Of a stretch of DNA of 64,000 nt, positions 27,904 to 38,720 are shown piece by piece. Below the pieces are notes generated by a model, which saw only the letters and a list, made by a program, of their open reading frames with translations, did no database searches and was not told the DNA's origin. Within the stretch, counting starts at the first letter, position 1. Each line of letters opens with the position of its first letter. Source of the DNA: Lichtheimia corymbifera B2541 (Eukaryota > Mucoromycota > Mucoromycetes > Mucorales > Lichtheimiaceae); the NCBI GenBank assembly GCA_000697475.1, contig JNEU01000565.1, positions 1 through 64,000 on the forward strand, given 5' to 3'. The position numbers were made by a program, and so were the translations under genes.

Positions 27904-28725
27904 TTATTGTTTGGGAACAAGTGTAAAAGTGAACCTGGAACACTCTCGGATCGACTCAAGCTTTATTCCAGCGGTATCTTTATTTCCAAAAATGACAATT
28001 AAATTAAGACCCAGCGGTAATAAGAAAGACTGTAAATGAGCATGATGGTGGATAACAAGAGTGATGATACGACTTACAAATACCGGGCACAAGGCCCTAC
28101 CCGTCTGTCAAGGACGGGTCCTAACTTGGAACAAAATTCTTCACGTGTGGAAGGAGGGCACACGTATTGAATCTTAATGACGATGGATTTAGGCTGAGAG
28201 ATGAATGACAGACAGCACCACCGGACGACAGACACCACAACCAAAAGACGAAGACACCACGAGAAAAAAACGGCATGGACGAGCCGGGAAAAAAACCTCC
28301 TCGGAGTGGTTTGAAATCAGCGAATTTAGAAGGAATATAACTGTGTGAGGAGAAAAGCACCACCGAGTGATCATGGTCTTTTATACGGAAATTGATGCGA
28401 GATACTAAAAGGGGGGAATGGTTGTGATATTGGTAAACAGTAAGGAATCAGGGGTCGTTTGTTTAGTTTAACCTAGAGCGGTACTACTTGATTCTTTGTC
28501 TAAAGATCAAGGGGTAAGAAGGATGGTGTCAAATACAATATACCTCCGTCGCATAGACGTATGAATGAAGACAACATTGATTAAACACTTATTGAATACA
28601 TAAAGTAATCCAAGAAGAAAGCCCCGATGTCCAAATAATGAGCTTGAGCGATTTAGTAAACGATGGAAATGGATATGTAGGCTTTCGAAGTATGCAAACT
28701 AGAATACATGAAGCCGGGTGTAAGC
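27904..28725. other. Intergenic region at the left edge of the accessory island
   Basis: The first part is the promoter of YIF1 (minus). A short hairpin (GGGCACAAGGCCC and ACCCGTC...GACGGGT) lies near 28085-28120. From about 28440 the sequence turns AT-rich and leads into the tandem array. A frame at 28638-28853 ends inside the first repeat unit and has no recognised family. Confidence 0.4.
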
Positions 28726-29476
28726 GATCATCCAACCAATGGGTGTTGCAGTCATTTGAGAAGGGAAAACATTATCATTGCAGCAAAGCACGTCGACTTT
28801 TGACCATATATGGGATTAGAAAAGAAGAGGTCGATTGTAAGCGCTATGGATGATCATCCAACCAATGGGTGTTGCAGTCATTTGAGAAGGAAAAACCTTG
28901 TCATTGCAGCAAAGCACGTCGACTTTTGACCATATATGGGATTAGAAAAGAAGAGGTCGATTGTAAGCGCTATGGATGATCATCCAACCAATGGGTGTTG
29001 CAGTCATTTGAGAAGGAAAAACCTTGTCATTGCAGCAAAGCACGTCGACTTTTGACCATATATGGGATTAGAAAAGAAGAGGTCGATTGTAAGCGCTATG
29101 GATGATCATCCAACCAATGGGTGTTGCAGTCATTTGAGAAGGAAAAACCTTGTCATTGCAGCAAAGCACGTCGACTTTTGACCATATATGGGATTAGAAA
29201 AGAAGAGGTCGATTGTAAGCGCTATGGATGATCATCCAACCAATGGGTGTTGCAGTCATTTGAGAAGGAAAAACCTTGTCATTGCAGCAAAGCACGTCGA
29301 CTTTTGACCATATATGGGATTAGAAAAGAAGAGGTCGATTGTAAGCGCTATGGATGATCATCCAACCAATGGGTGTTGCAGTCATTTGAGAAGGAAAAAC
29401 CTGATCATTGCAGCAAAGCACGTCGACTTTTGACCATATATGGGGTTAGAAAAGAAGAGGTCGATTGTAAGCGCTT
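28726..29476. repeat. Six-copy 126-bp tandem repeat
   Basis: Unit starts fall at 28726, 28852, 28978, 29104, 29230 and 29356, exactly 126 bp apart, each beginning GATCATCCAACCAATGGGTG. The four middle copies look identical. The first (AGGGAAAACATTATC) and last (CTGATC, GGGGTT) carry substitutions. Each unit contains a GTCGAC site and the block GGATTAGAAAAGAAGAGG. 126 is divisible by three, but every frame checked has stops, so it is a non-coding minisatellite. Confidence 0.95.
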
Positions 29477-30033
29477 AATGCATACGGGGTAAACATACAT
29501 GCAGTCGGTTGTTTACGATCCACCAACCAATGATGGATGGATTGTAACTTCGAAGCTAAACAATTGACTCCTTCGACTTTGATAGCATTATCAACAAGGG
29601 ATTGTAGAGTGGTTCATTTACTTAGGCAGCCATCAGAAGCTAAAATAGTGACCAAGATTCCCTGTGCATATGCTTTTCTTGTAATTATTTGCTCCAAGAA
29701 ATAATCCAACTAATCCGAAAACCGTAAAGGATGACGACTACTTTTCCTAGTGTTATATTGTAAATGCATTTTCAATCTACGAGTGAACGGGTCAATCAAA
29801 ATACCATTTGTTTGGTACATACAAAATACGGTCTCGATGCTTGATGAATTGTTGATCATAGGATGGACCATGAATAAGATCATGGATTTGGAGCGACGTA
29901 ATAATCTAAATCGGGTGCATGAACCTAACACAACCTTGCAAACTAGCTCCAAATATCTCGAAGATTAGGTTTACAGAACTATGTACATATCTGCGACTTG
30001 TTGGGTCCATCAACCATGGTATAGATGTATGTA
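29477..30033. other. Unassigned region between tandem array and transposon
   Basis: AT-rich sequence with short open frames on both strands (for example a minus frame ending at 29710) that resemble decayed transposon or repeat sequence but match nothing I can name. Confidence 0.35.
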
Positions 30034-31210
30034 CAGTAGATTGCAGTGAAATTGAACATGAAAAAAGAATATTGGTGGATGAAGATTTTATTTTGGTTGC
30101 CAAGGCAATTAATGTTGGATATTGACAAAGTAATATTGATGGAGAAGCATTTTTATTTTGGAGGGTAGGGAGATAATGTTGGTGGGTGGATGAAATAAAG
30201 ATGGAAGATGGAGAGATAATTATGATTGGCGGGCATCGTAATTTTGGATGGTGGTGAGATAATGTTGGTGAGTGGGTAGATTATGGTTGGAGGGTAGCGC
30301 TATAATATGGAGCGTGAAAGGACAACGACGAAGGCTAGTGGAGGGTAAGTAACTAGCGTGTTGAGCAAATAGAAGAGGAGTGAGGCTGTATGTATGCAAA
30401 GGTCCGCTTGGTGGGCGCATATAAAAAGGCTGAGTCACACACATGCTGGTAGTAATCCGATCCGTCCCATTTGTTACCACCCAACGACTCTATATATGAA
30501 ATGCTGTGTCGTCATTTTCTATGATGTTGGTAGGTTGTATCGCTTGGTAATCGTGCAACAGAGTGATACGCAAAACGAAACGAGTCCCGATATGTTGCTA
30601 TATTGTCATGTCCAACTCACCTGTTAGCAGTGCTAGTCAACTTCCACATAATTCTGCCATATTGCCCTATTATAGTATGCCGTGGTCAATGCGTGTCAAT
30701 GTGCGTAGTGGCAATGTCATTGCTTGTAATCTGTGAGAAGAGAAAGGAAAAGGTTTGCGTTAACAAGACAAATAAAACAACACATATTTCCTACACTTCC
30801 TTCTCGCCTTTATACTCTGCATTGACGCCTTTCCAACACTTGTAGTATGTCAACTAATCCACAGCGGTGACTCAATTGAATGCAGCTTGGAAAATGGGGA
30901 AGCGGAACAACAGAAAAAGAAGGCACAAGCAGTGTGTGTGAGTGACTCAGCCTTTTATATGCGCCCAAGCGGACCTTGTGCATGACACTGCCTCACTTTC
31001 TTTTCTATTTGCTCCATAGCCTTCATCGTTTTCCTCTCAGGCTTCATAATACTCCTCCACTCATCGTCTTTATTTCACCGTCCACCATCATTCCTTGCTA
31101 ACCCACCAAAATTACGACGCCCACCAATCATAATTATTACTCCACCCACCGTCATTGGCTGTCCCCTCCACCATTTTCTTTTCGTGTTCAACTTTCACTG
31201 TAATCTACTG
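30034..31210. mobile_element. Non-autonomous Tc1/mariner-like element with long inverted repeats
   Basis: The ends are CAGTAGATT(G/A)CAGTGAAA on both sides in inverted orientation, each flanked by TA (30032-30033 and 31211-31212), the target duplication and CAGT start typical of Tc1/mariner elements. Inverted arms run about 30034-30450 and 30940-31210. Matching blocks include GGCGCATATAAAAAGGCTGAGTCAC near 30417, the TCCGCTTGG block and the AATTATGATTGG block. Arms have diverged by substitutions and short gaps. The centre has no transposase, so this is a MITE or internally deleted copy about 1,177 bp long. Confidence 0.85.
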
Positions 31211-31212
31211 TA

Positions 31213-31844
31213 TTGGGCACCAGGGGCTGCAGGAGGGTTAGGTTGTATGACAAAAACCTATATGGGTAGGAGCCAATGGATCGATCCTATTGGTAGAGAA
31301 ATACATGATGTTGTCGAGATTGTTCCCAACACTCACATGGTAATGTGTTTTTAAGCTTAAAGACGCATGCTTAGATGGAATATCATTTAGCAACAGAGAA
31401 TATGCAACAGATCCTCCACCGGAGTCGCTGGTACAGTGTGGTTTTCACGTCCTATTTCCTTACAACCCAGCGTAACTGGAGGAATAAGTTGAATTTCATT
31501 GTCTTTTTGTTGTTCGTTATCACCATTACACTTTGCATCATAAAATTGGAATCGAGGTACCAACATCTTGTAAACGTAGGATAGCATCTGCACACACCGA
31601 GTAACATGTCGCTACGTCCATTAGGCTATGAATGTTGTGAGATAAAATTATGCAGAGCCACTTGTCATGAAAAATGGTTCTGTACTCTAGACAAAGTTAT
31701 CATCCATGCATGCAGCTAGGTAGATAGAACATATGAATCTAGACCTTCACATCATGAGATCATGATGACGTTCCATCACTATAAAACCACACAAGCAAGA
31801 ATAATTTTGATCTCTACTCTTCCCTGAATTGAATTTTTGAAGAA
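31213..31844. other. Unassigned region with promoter of small gene
   Basis: No recognised gene. A plus/minus pair of frames at 31375-31593 is open on both strands without a family match. The last 70 bp hold a TATA box and leader for the small gene at 31845. Confidence 0.35.
31780..31786 (+). promoter_or_regulatory. TATA box upstream of the small spliced gene
   Basis: TATAAAA sits 65 bp before the ATG at 31845 and is followed by a leader containing CTCTACTCTTCC. This spacing supports transcription of the small downstream gene. Confidence 0.4.
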
Positions 31845-32296
31845 ATGAATCACCCTACCTACCAAACAGGAGATCGCGTCTGTTACAGGTTACCCGAGAA
31901 ACGTAAGCTACATCATTTATTCTTCGTAACGACGGAATCTTTTGATATACCCATCTAACAAAGAAGTATGACAGCAAACTTTCAACGTATTGGAATTATC
32001 ATAGCAGCCTTTACCAATCCTGCGCAAAGAGTGCCGAAGGTAAATCTCTAGTGACGTACAATGTGAATTACGCTTACAAATAAGCTATATGTAGAGTTTA
32101 CTCAGAGGGTATGGTGAAAAGCAAATGATGAAGGCAACCGAACAGGCCCCGGTATACTGCATCGAGGATACGTATAACGGAGCTTATGCATGTAAGTATG
32201 ATGATGTACTGAAAGTATTGCGGTTGATTGATGTTATAATCTATAGTGGTGCACATGTCTTTGGTGATTCACGGATTCCATAATCATGCACAATAA
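31845..32296 (+). CDS. Small four-exon gene of unknown function beside the nuclease fusion
   Basis: Four exons (31845-31902, 31975-32039, 32095-32191, 32247-32296) splice in frame to 89 residues. Every intron has GT...AG ends with GTAAG/GTAAA donors. The protein starts MNHPTYQTGDRVCYRLPEK, continues FQRIGIIIAAFTNPAQRVPK, then YGEKQMMKATEQAPVYCIED and ends LVIHGFHNHAQ. The GDRV...RIGIII pattern recalls small SH3-like or chromo-like beta-barrels that bind nucleic acid or chromatin, but I cannot name a family. It is 850 bp upstream of, and co-directional with, the FEN1-Fanzor gene, and might be an accessory partner or an unrelated host gene. It is too fragmented to appear as one long open frame. 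Confidence 0.45.
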
Positions 32297-33144
32297 ACAT
32301 TCATTTCCATGGCTCATGTCTGTATATCTGTAGCATATGTGAATATGTCGCACCTTTACCCACTGCACGGATGGTATTTGGCTTTATCGCGAAAAAAATA
32401 TTGAGATTGCTTTGGATCACACTGTCAATGGTAAATCAGAAAGTCGATGCATAGTGACTTGGTTCAAACAACTTGGAGTGCACATGGTTTTACAACGGGA
32501 TAGATGGAAAATAAATAAGCGTCAAGCATGTCGTTTGAGATTAAAGTCTGATCTTGATTATACTTCTCTTCATGTTATGTTGATCTGGGTATATAATATG
32601 AGGGCAGACTTTACACTTTTGTCACTTTCATGACATCTTATTATGATAAAACTTGATGTGCTTCTAGTTCAAGCGTATGTACAACGTGCACGGCTTATTA
32701 GATAGGCTTCCTGTGTCTATATAGCAATACCCACCATATCAAGCGGTCGTGATGGCAACATTATTTGCAAACGTGGTTGTTGATTGTGTGTCAGGAAACG
32801 TGGACAATGAGATTATGCGACCCCGTTATACAGTACAATGGCACCACCAACCGTAGGGATATCAACATGATACCAAATATGGGTACAAATTGTTCTTCGC
32901 ACAATGACACTTGGAAAGACAAAGACCTCATCCGACCGACTTCTTATATTTTACACTATCTCGTCGAGAGTAAGCAACACATCTCTCTCGCAATCTTTTG
33001 TTATCATTCTACATCGTATACTGCGTACTCTATATCAACATCTCATTTACCTGAAACTAACAACTCTATCGCTTGGTAAGTCATCATGATGCTGATAACC
33101 TGTAATATAGTCGAGGGTTAACATTATGTGTTCTGACGTAGATT
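32297..33144 (+). other. Region between small gene and nuclease fusion
   Basis: A plus-strand frame of about 95 codons (32346-32633; pieces GIWLYREKNIEIALDH and SRCIVTWFKQLG) and a short frame at 32751 (MATLFANVVVDCVSG) look protein-like, but I cannot splice them into a gene. They may be a decayed or additional gene. The end is the promoter and leader of the fusion gene. Confidence 0.3.
33076..33141 (+). other. Probable 5'-UTR intron of the nuclease fusion gene
   Basis: GTAAGT at 33076 and a branch-like CTGAC followed by GTAG at 33141 frame a 66-bp intron that ends three bases before the ATG at 33145. Neither open frame upstream of the donor joins the fusion in frame, so the intron would lie in the leader. 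Confidence 0.4.
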
Positions 33145-36100
33145 ATGGGTATCAAAGGCCTACATCAATATTTACGAACATCAAACAGTTTGCAACAGGG
33201 TGTGAATGTTCCCCAGCAACTTGTTGAAAACGACACAAACATTATCTTTGTCGACTTTTGCTGTGAATTTTTCCAGCTTTTTCAGGCCACTTCAGCATTG
33301 GAACTTTTCCGCCTTCAACTTCGAGGAGCAACCGTAATCAATACTTCCGAACTTGTACTGCATGAATTCCTTGTTGTGGTTTTGGCGCGGCTTCAGCATC
33401 TTCTTAACCAGATTCCAGGGCTTACTACTATATGCCTTGTTTTCGATGGTGATCCGCTTTATGCCAAGAAGGAGACACACAAGGCACGCAAGCTACGTCG
33501 ACAAGATGCTATCAAGTTGGCAAGAAGAAGATTTCCGGGTAGTCTCGACAATATTTCTGATCGCCAACTAAGCAAGTATGCGAAGCAATGGCTGACGTTC
33601 ACTGCTGATATGAAGAACTCTATCATTGGAAAGTTGGATGCCCTTGGGTATCTTCAGTACGATGAAAATGATCTCAACCAACAAGGCATCGTTTTTTTAT
33701 CAGCTCCACTTGAAGCTGATCCAGTGGTCGTCCATTTAGCTGAGAATCGAGCTAACTCTGCTATCATCTCGAGAGATGGTGATTTGTTTGCGTATTTCGG
33801 CGCTGTTGATGTTCCGGTAAGTGAAGATTTAAAAGTGTTTCTCTGATTCATAGCTAATGTTATTGTTTTGTTAGCGTATCCTAAAGTTCAATTGGGACAT
33901 CGGTGAACAATTTGGTCAAGGTGATATGACTACAAAACGCCAGTTATTGAATGCTTTAGCCGGCCATCATATAGCAAATGATCAAGAATTGCAAATGGTA
34001 AGTGCTTTATTATTGTACGCAAACTTACAACTCACTATCTATTCAGGCCCAGATTGAATTCGCTGTTCATGCTGCTGCTTCTGGTAATGATTATGCCAAG
34101 AATATACCCCAGATATCATTCGTGAAGATCCATCAGAGCTTGCAAGCATTACGTCCTTTTGCTGGGAATGCAAACAACGTCCTACAAAGACTCGTTGAGG
34201 CTTTAGGGAATCGGGCAAATCCTTTCTTTGTGCAATGTTTCCAAATTGCATTGACCCAATACGCTCGTCCAATCGTGGGTGCGAATGATATCCGCTCTGT
34301 AGCCATGCCTTTTCAAGTTACTGAAAATCTTCTGCAATACACCGGACTTGAGCCACCACATCCACAAACTGGACCTCAGGAGCAAGGCTCACGGTACACG
34401 TTCCTTCAACCTGATGGCGAGTATTTCCAGGAGCAGTTCGGTCACACAAGTCCGGAGAACATTGATGCTTTACGACCGAGACCCGCAGGAAGACCGACAA
34501 CATTGGCAAAAAGAGCAAAACGATTCGCTGGATCACAACGTTATGACGATTTCAAGAGTAATCAGACATTCATGCACCCAGACGGTAGTGAAGTGAAGGC
34601 TTACTCGTACAAATCTCGATTAATGGTGACATGTCACGCTGGGTTGTACTCTTCGGTGCTTGCTGTACGCGATCGCAGTGCCCTTCAAGCTACCATTATC
34701 ACAAATGCATTGCGTACGTTGGTTAACAAGATGTCATTTGCAAGATTTGCTTCGCTGCAAATTGCGGATATCGCCATGCGACAAGCGTTTACCACATTGA
34801 ACCTCCAGCAACGTCATGCGTTCTATTCCAACTTCTTCCACGAAAACAAGAATGTACGTGAAATGACTTGGCGTCGAATTCTCCTTTGTGCTACGAACTA
34901 CCAGCCTGTGCAGCTACCAAGAGGTTTTTCCTATCAACAACGTGGCCAAGCCATAGCAGCTGCTATGTCCATCAGACTGGATGACATTGTCAATGAGAAT
35001 GGTGGCATACATAACGGAGATCAGCATGTTTTCAAGGCTTATGCAGACGATGTTGCATACAGTTATCTTTATCAGTTCATGCAAGACGATCCAACCACAT
35101 GCCACATTCTCCTGAAAGCAAGAAAAATATGGTACAGCGGAGACTTCGGGACGTTACACACGTTAGTACCTGGAATTTATCTGATGGACAACATGGTGAC
35201 CGAGATTGTGCATGGCCTTGATTTGGCGTTTCGTCAAAATGTCGTCAGAAACTTCAGGGCGAGATATTGTGACTATCTGAGACGACGATTACAAGAAACT
35301 GCAGAATGCCCCCAAGGTTGGAATAACAATCAGGATTTCCGAAACACTGTCATCCAAGCGGTACAAGCTGAAACTCGCCAACAAGCAACAGGCATAATCC
35401 AAGAAGATCAAACTATTGCACAAGAAATTAGACAAGCTGTTATCGATTTTGTTCAAAGGATGCACACCAAATATCATAACAACCTCGATGGATTTGGCCA
35501 CAACATATGCACCCAGGAATTGATCAACGAAGCAACGGTACCTGAACAATGGCCTGCAAACCGAGATAGTCTCGTTCGATACCTTTTCCAGCAAATCTGG
35601 AATATCCCGTTGTATTCGGGCGAAGATAACAGGTAGATTACGCTTTCATTATGTATGATAAGATGTTAATATTGTTATCTCGTATTACATAGGGATATGG
35701 ACGAGCAAGCCGATAACCAACAAGCTCAGCAAGACATAGAACAGCTACCTCAGGGCATCCAAAACGCTATCACCAACTTTATCAATGGCGAGCGTAATCT
35801 TCAAGTCACCAACATACCTGTCAATCAGTATGATATTCGTGCATGTCTTGGTATTGATCCTCCTGCTCCACCGCAAGTGATCGAGCAACCGACGGCTATT
35901 GGACTTGGAATAGCACGCCCTGGCAATGGCAACGGTAATGGTGACCATAACGGTGATCCTGGCGATAATGCAAATTACGTTGGTAATGCAGATGAAGATG
36001 AGTTTGAGGAGGATGACCTCGAAGAGGAATATTACGGCCGTCCACTGAAAGGAGCAGCAAGTCCACTTGTCCCGCTTATGGTACATATGCTCGAGCATTG

Positions 36101-37617
36101 TAATGGGTACCTCACTTTCCCTCTGGTTCCGCATCAGTCATGGGGTCCAATTGCTATACCTTTCGATCATGCATTCACACAAAAGGCCATCTTTCAAGGT
36201 ATCAAGCATTTGGTAAATCCTCAAATCAGTGACATGCAACGACGTATCATTGAAGCCATCCAAAATGGAAATATGGAAAATGCAGATATGTTAGAGCAAG
36301 GTAAATGGTAATGGATATTTCATATGCAAATTTACTTATATTGTATATTCTTTAGAATTGGATGCCATGGAAGCCGAGATTAATGCTTTCCATCGTTTAA
36401 CATCAACAAAAAATCGCTTTAATCAGCTATTTGATATCAGGAGATGCGCTACAATGATCAACGATCAAAAACAAGTGACCGAACGCGGCTACAGAAGATG
36501 GTTAGACTCTGATATTACCTGGACCAAGGCGGGAAAGAAATTGAAGGCAAAACGCTTTACACCAAGACCCTTTTTCCTTACCGATGGGATACGTCTTTAC
36601 ACCATTCATGTCGATTGGTTGCGTGGTAAACGAGAAGGTGTTCAAGCCAAATTCATGACGGAGTTACGGAGAACAACACGAGAAGCAATGATTCCGATAT
36701 TGGGCCCTGACAACGAAGGACTTCGTCAAGGTGTAAATTTATCAAATCATTATCGAGGTGTCGTAGGCATGGACTTTGGCGAAGTGTGCGCTGTAGCCTC
36801 AGTTTATAGGCCCACCAACTCTACCTTGCAAGGATCACAGCTGGTTATCAAACGAGGTTTCCTTTACGGTCGTGCGTTCTTGAACCGTGACAAGTACAAC
36901 AAAATGAAAGCTACAAATGGTATCGATCACTTACTGACCGAGCTGGGAGCTTCGACATATCAAGGTACATACCAGCAACTTGTGCAGTTTTTGGACTTGA
37001 TCAAGGCAAACACTAGGGCGTATCGACTCTGGATGTTCCAATCCAAGGCTTGTGTCATGAGATTCAAATGGGATAACTCCATGTCTATGCGTTCGAGGTT
37101 GGATCAAGCATGTTACCTAGTTACAAATCAAGCTTCTGCAACTGATATCGTTCCCGATGAAAGACCTTTGGTGTTCGGATTCGGATTGGATGGTATCAGC
37201 CAACAAAGCAGGCGTGGTGCAGTCACTCCAATGGACCAGAAACTTATCAACGCCTTATTCCGAAAGATCAAACAAGCGAATCGCGGTAGGCAAGTCAATG
37301 CTCGGGATATATGCACTCGAGTGGATGAATATATGACTTCACAGACATGCTGTCGGTGCATCAAGAATGCTGAAATCAGTCAAGCTGAATATCATGTACG
37401 TCAAGCCACCATCAACGATCGTATGACACAAAATGCACAGGGTCAAGTACAGCTTTTCCGGGTTGTACGATGCGCACAACATCCTGATCAACATACATAC
37501 CATCGGGATGGTAACGCGGCTGAAAACATGGCGACCATATTGCGTTACATGATTCGTTTCCAACGACGACCAAACCGTTTCATTAGACAATCGCGTGTAC
37601 TAGCAGCAGAGCAATAG
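33145..37617 (+). CDS. FEN1/XPG-type nuclease fused to a Fanzor (TnpB-like) RuvC nuclease
   Basis: Five exons (33145-33816, 33875-33997, 34047-35632, 35693-36300, 36356-37617) with GT-AG introns of 49-60 bp give one 1,416-residue frame. The N-terminus begins MGIKGL like FEN1 and XPG. Their seven metal-binding acids are matched by Asp37 (IIFVDF), Asp101 (LVFDGDP), Glu190 and Asp192 (PLEADP), Asp211 and Asp213 (SRDGDLFAYF) and Asp280 in the helix-two-turn-helix SGNDYAKNIP. About 500 residues without a known motif follow, then an acidic Gly/Asn-rich linker near 870-910. The C-terminal 420 residues are Fanzor-like: RuvC-I GMDFGE (Asp1136), the VDEYMTS motif (Glu1321), a zinc ribbon CCRC ... CAQH (Cys1328, Cys1331, Cys1369, His1372) and RuvC-III HRDGNAAENM (Asp1381). 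Fanzors are RNA-guided DNA nucleases of eukaryotic mobile elements. RNA guidance here is inferred from family only. Both catalytic sites look intact. I know of no described fusion of these two nucleases. Confidence 0.93.
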
Positions 37618-37656
37618 AGATACTTTTTTGTAAGATCCTCGTAGAAGGCGTTTACC

Positions 37657-37662
37657 AATAAA
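37657..37662 (+). terminator. Poly(A) signal-like AATAAA after the fusion gene
   Basis: AATAAA lies 40 bp after the stop codon at 37617, a normal distance for a fungal polyadenylation signal. Confidence 0.35.
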
Positions 37663-38007
37663 GTTGCTTTCTGTGTCCAATTACACATAATACCATTATT
37701 GGGTACGATCTCATAGAATAAAGCGGTCAGGATTGATCGACTTTTTGTTTAATGATTTGACGTTACTTATCCTCGTTTAGCTTTTCGCGTAGAGACATTT
37801 ATACTTAGCATTAATATATTCTTTGTAATGACAACATTTACCACGTCCCGCAAATCAATTCAAAAGTAATGCTGCGAAGAGAGAGTGTAGTATTGATAGT
37901 ATGGGTTTAGCCTGTTTATATAATCATTTTCAATATCATATCATAAGTAACAACCACGTACGCATATACATGCTGAATATACTGCGGGTCGTGTTAGGGT
38001 CAACTTT

Positions 38008-38037
38008 GGGTCACAGATTGTGAACCAACTGTGACCC
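38008..38037. other. Strong hairpin downstream of the nuclease fusion
   Basis: GGGTCACAG (38008-38016) pairs perfectly with CTGTGACCC (38029-38037) across a 12-base loop that contains a second partial copy (TGTGAACCAA). An upstream GGGTCAAC at 37998 repeats the stem's beginning. It could be part of a structured RNA or a transposon end. Confidence 0.5.
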
Positions 38038-38175
38038 CGCTGTGAATTATTAGCCATCTACTTGTATGGTATCAGAAATGAGACTAAATCCAATGCATAC
38101 ACGCAGTCCATAGAACACTGACAAACACGTGATGCTGCACAGTAATAAGATTACATTATGATTGGGTATGCTTTA

Positions 38176-38563
38176 TCAATCAACCTGGGCTAATAGTGGT
38201 GTTCCTTGGACACGAAAATCCATGATGCAGCCTTCTTTGTTGATACTTGGATAAACACGTTCATAGAGGATTCTACCATTCAGAACAGATTCGTCGACAG
38301 CCGAAAGTGAGTGTATTCGAAATGGTTATATATGGCTTTCATCATCAGACGTACATACCTGCAAGACTACCATGCTTTGATCCATTTACGTGGGCTGTAT
38401 GTAGTACACTACATGAGCGAGTATTCCCTTCTGATCTGAAAAAGTCATAGCAACCATTGGTATCATAGCAACAAGTGACTATGAATGTTGATTCACATTG
38501 AAAGGGACAAATAAAAACGTTACCACGTGTATAGTAAGTAGTTCTGCATGATTTGGGGGGCAA
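38176..38563 (-). CDS. Possible small cysteine-rich protein or gene remnant
   Basis: Two minus-strand segments look coding. The upstream one starts MPPKSCRTTYYTRGN at 38563 and contains seven cysteines (for example VTCCYDTNGCYDFF), ending at a good donor GTATGT near 38361. The downstream one (LSAVDESVLNGRILYER through TPLLAQVD) ends at the stop at 38176. No canonical acceptor joins them in frame, so this may be a pseudogene, or the true exon border may be missed. It has no recognised family. Confidence 0.25.
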
Positions 38564-38720
38564 TGGATGTCAGTAGCTGGATCGAAAGGAGTAAAACCAT
38601 TGGTCAATATGCACCAGTCACCGAAATGTTTGTTGCGTCAGGGAGGGCAGCATACAAACACGTCCGCTGGGCCTGACAACCTTGTTTTCTCTCCTCCCCT
38701 CTCTAACACATTTTATCCAC

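Larger units (their letters stand above)
37618..38720. other. 3' region of the fusion gene, candidate guide-RNA and element end
   Basis: The region includes a poly(A)-like signal (37657), an AT-rich stretch and a strong hairpin near 38008. Fanzor guide RNAs usually lie at or just past the 3' end of the gene and run to the element's right end, so this is where one would be expected. I cannot place the right boundary. The rightmost 35 bp are the CT-rich promoter of COX6A. Confidence 0.35.

Noticed and set aside
28638..28853. 71-codon frame entering the first tandem-repeat unit
   Set aside because: A faint resemblance to an OTU-type motif (NDGNGYVGFRS) is too weak, and the frame ends inside the non-coding repeat.
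31375..31593. Overlapping plus/minus frames of about 68 residues
   Set aside because: Open on both strands with no family match; composition alone does not support a gene.
34348..34596. 82-residue frame inside exon 3 of the nuclease fusion
   Set aside because: Alternate-frame shadow of a well-supported coding exon.
38000..38060. Helitron 3' end
   Set aside because: A hairpin is present, but the CTRR terminus and the matching 5' end expected of Helitrons are not seen.
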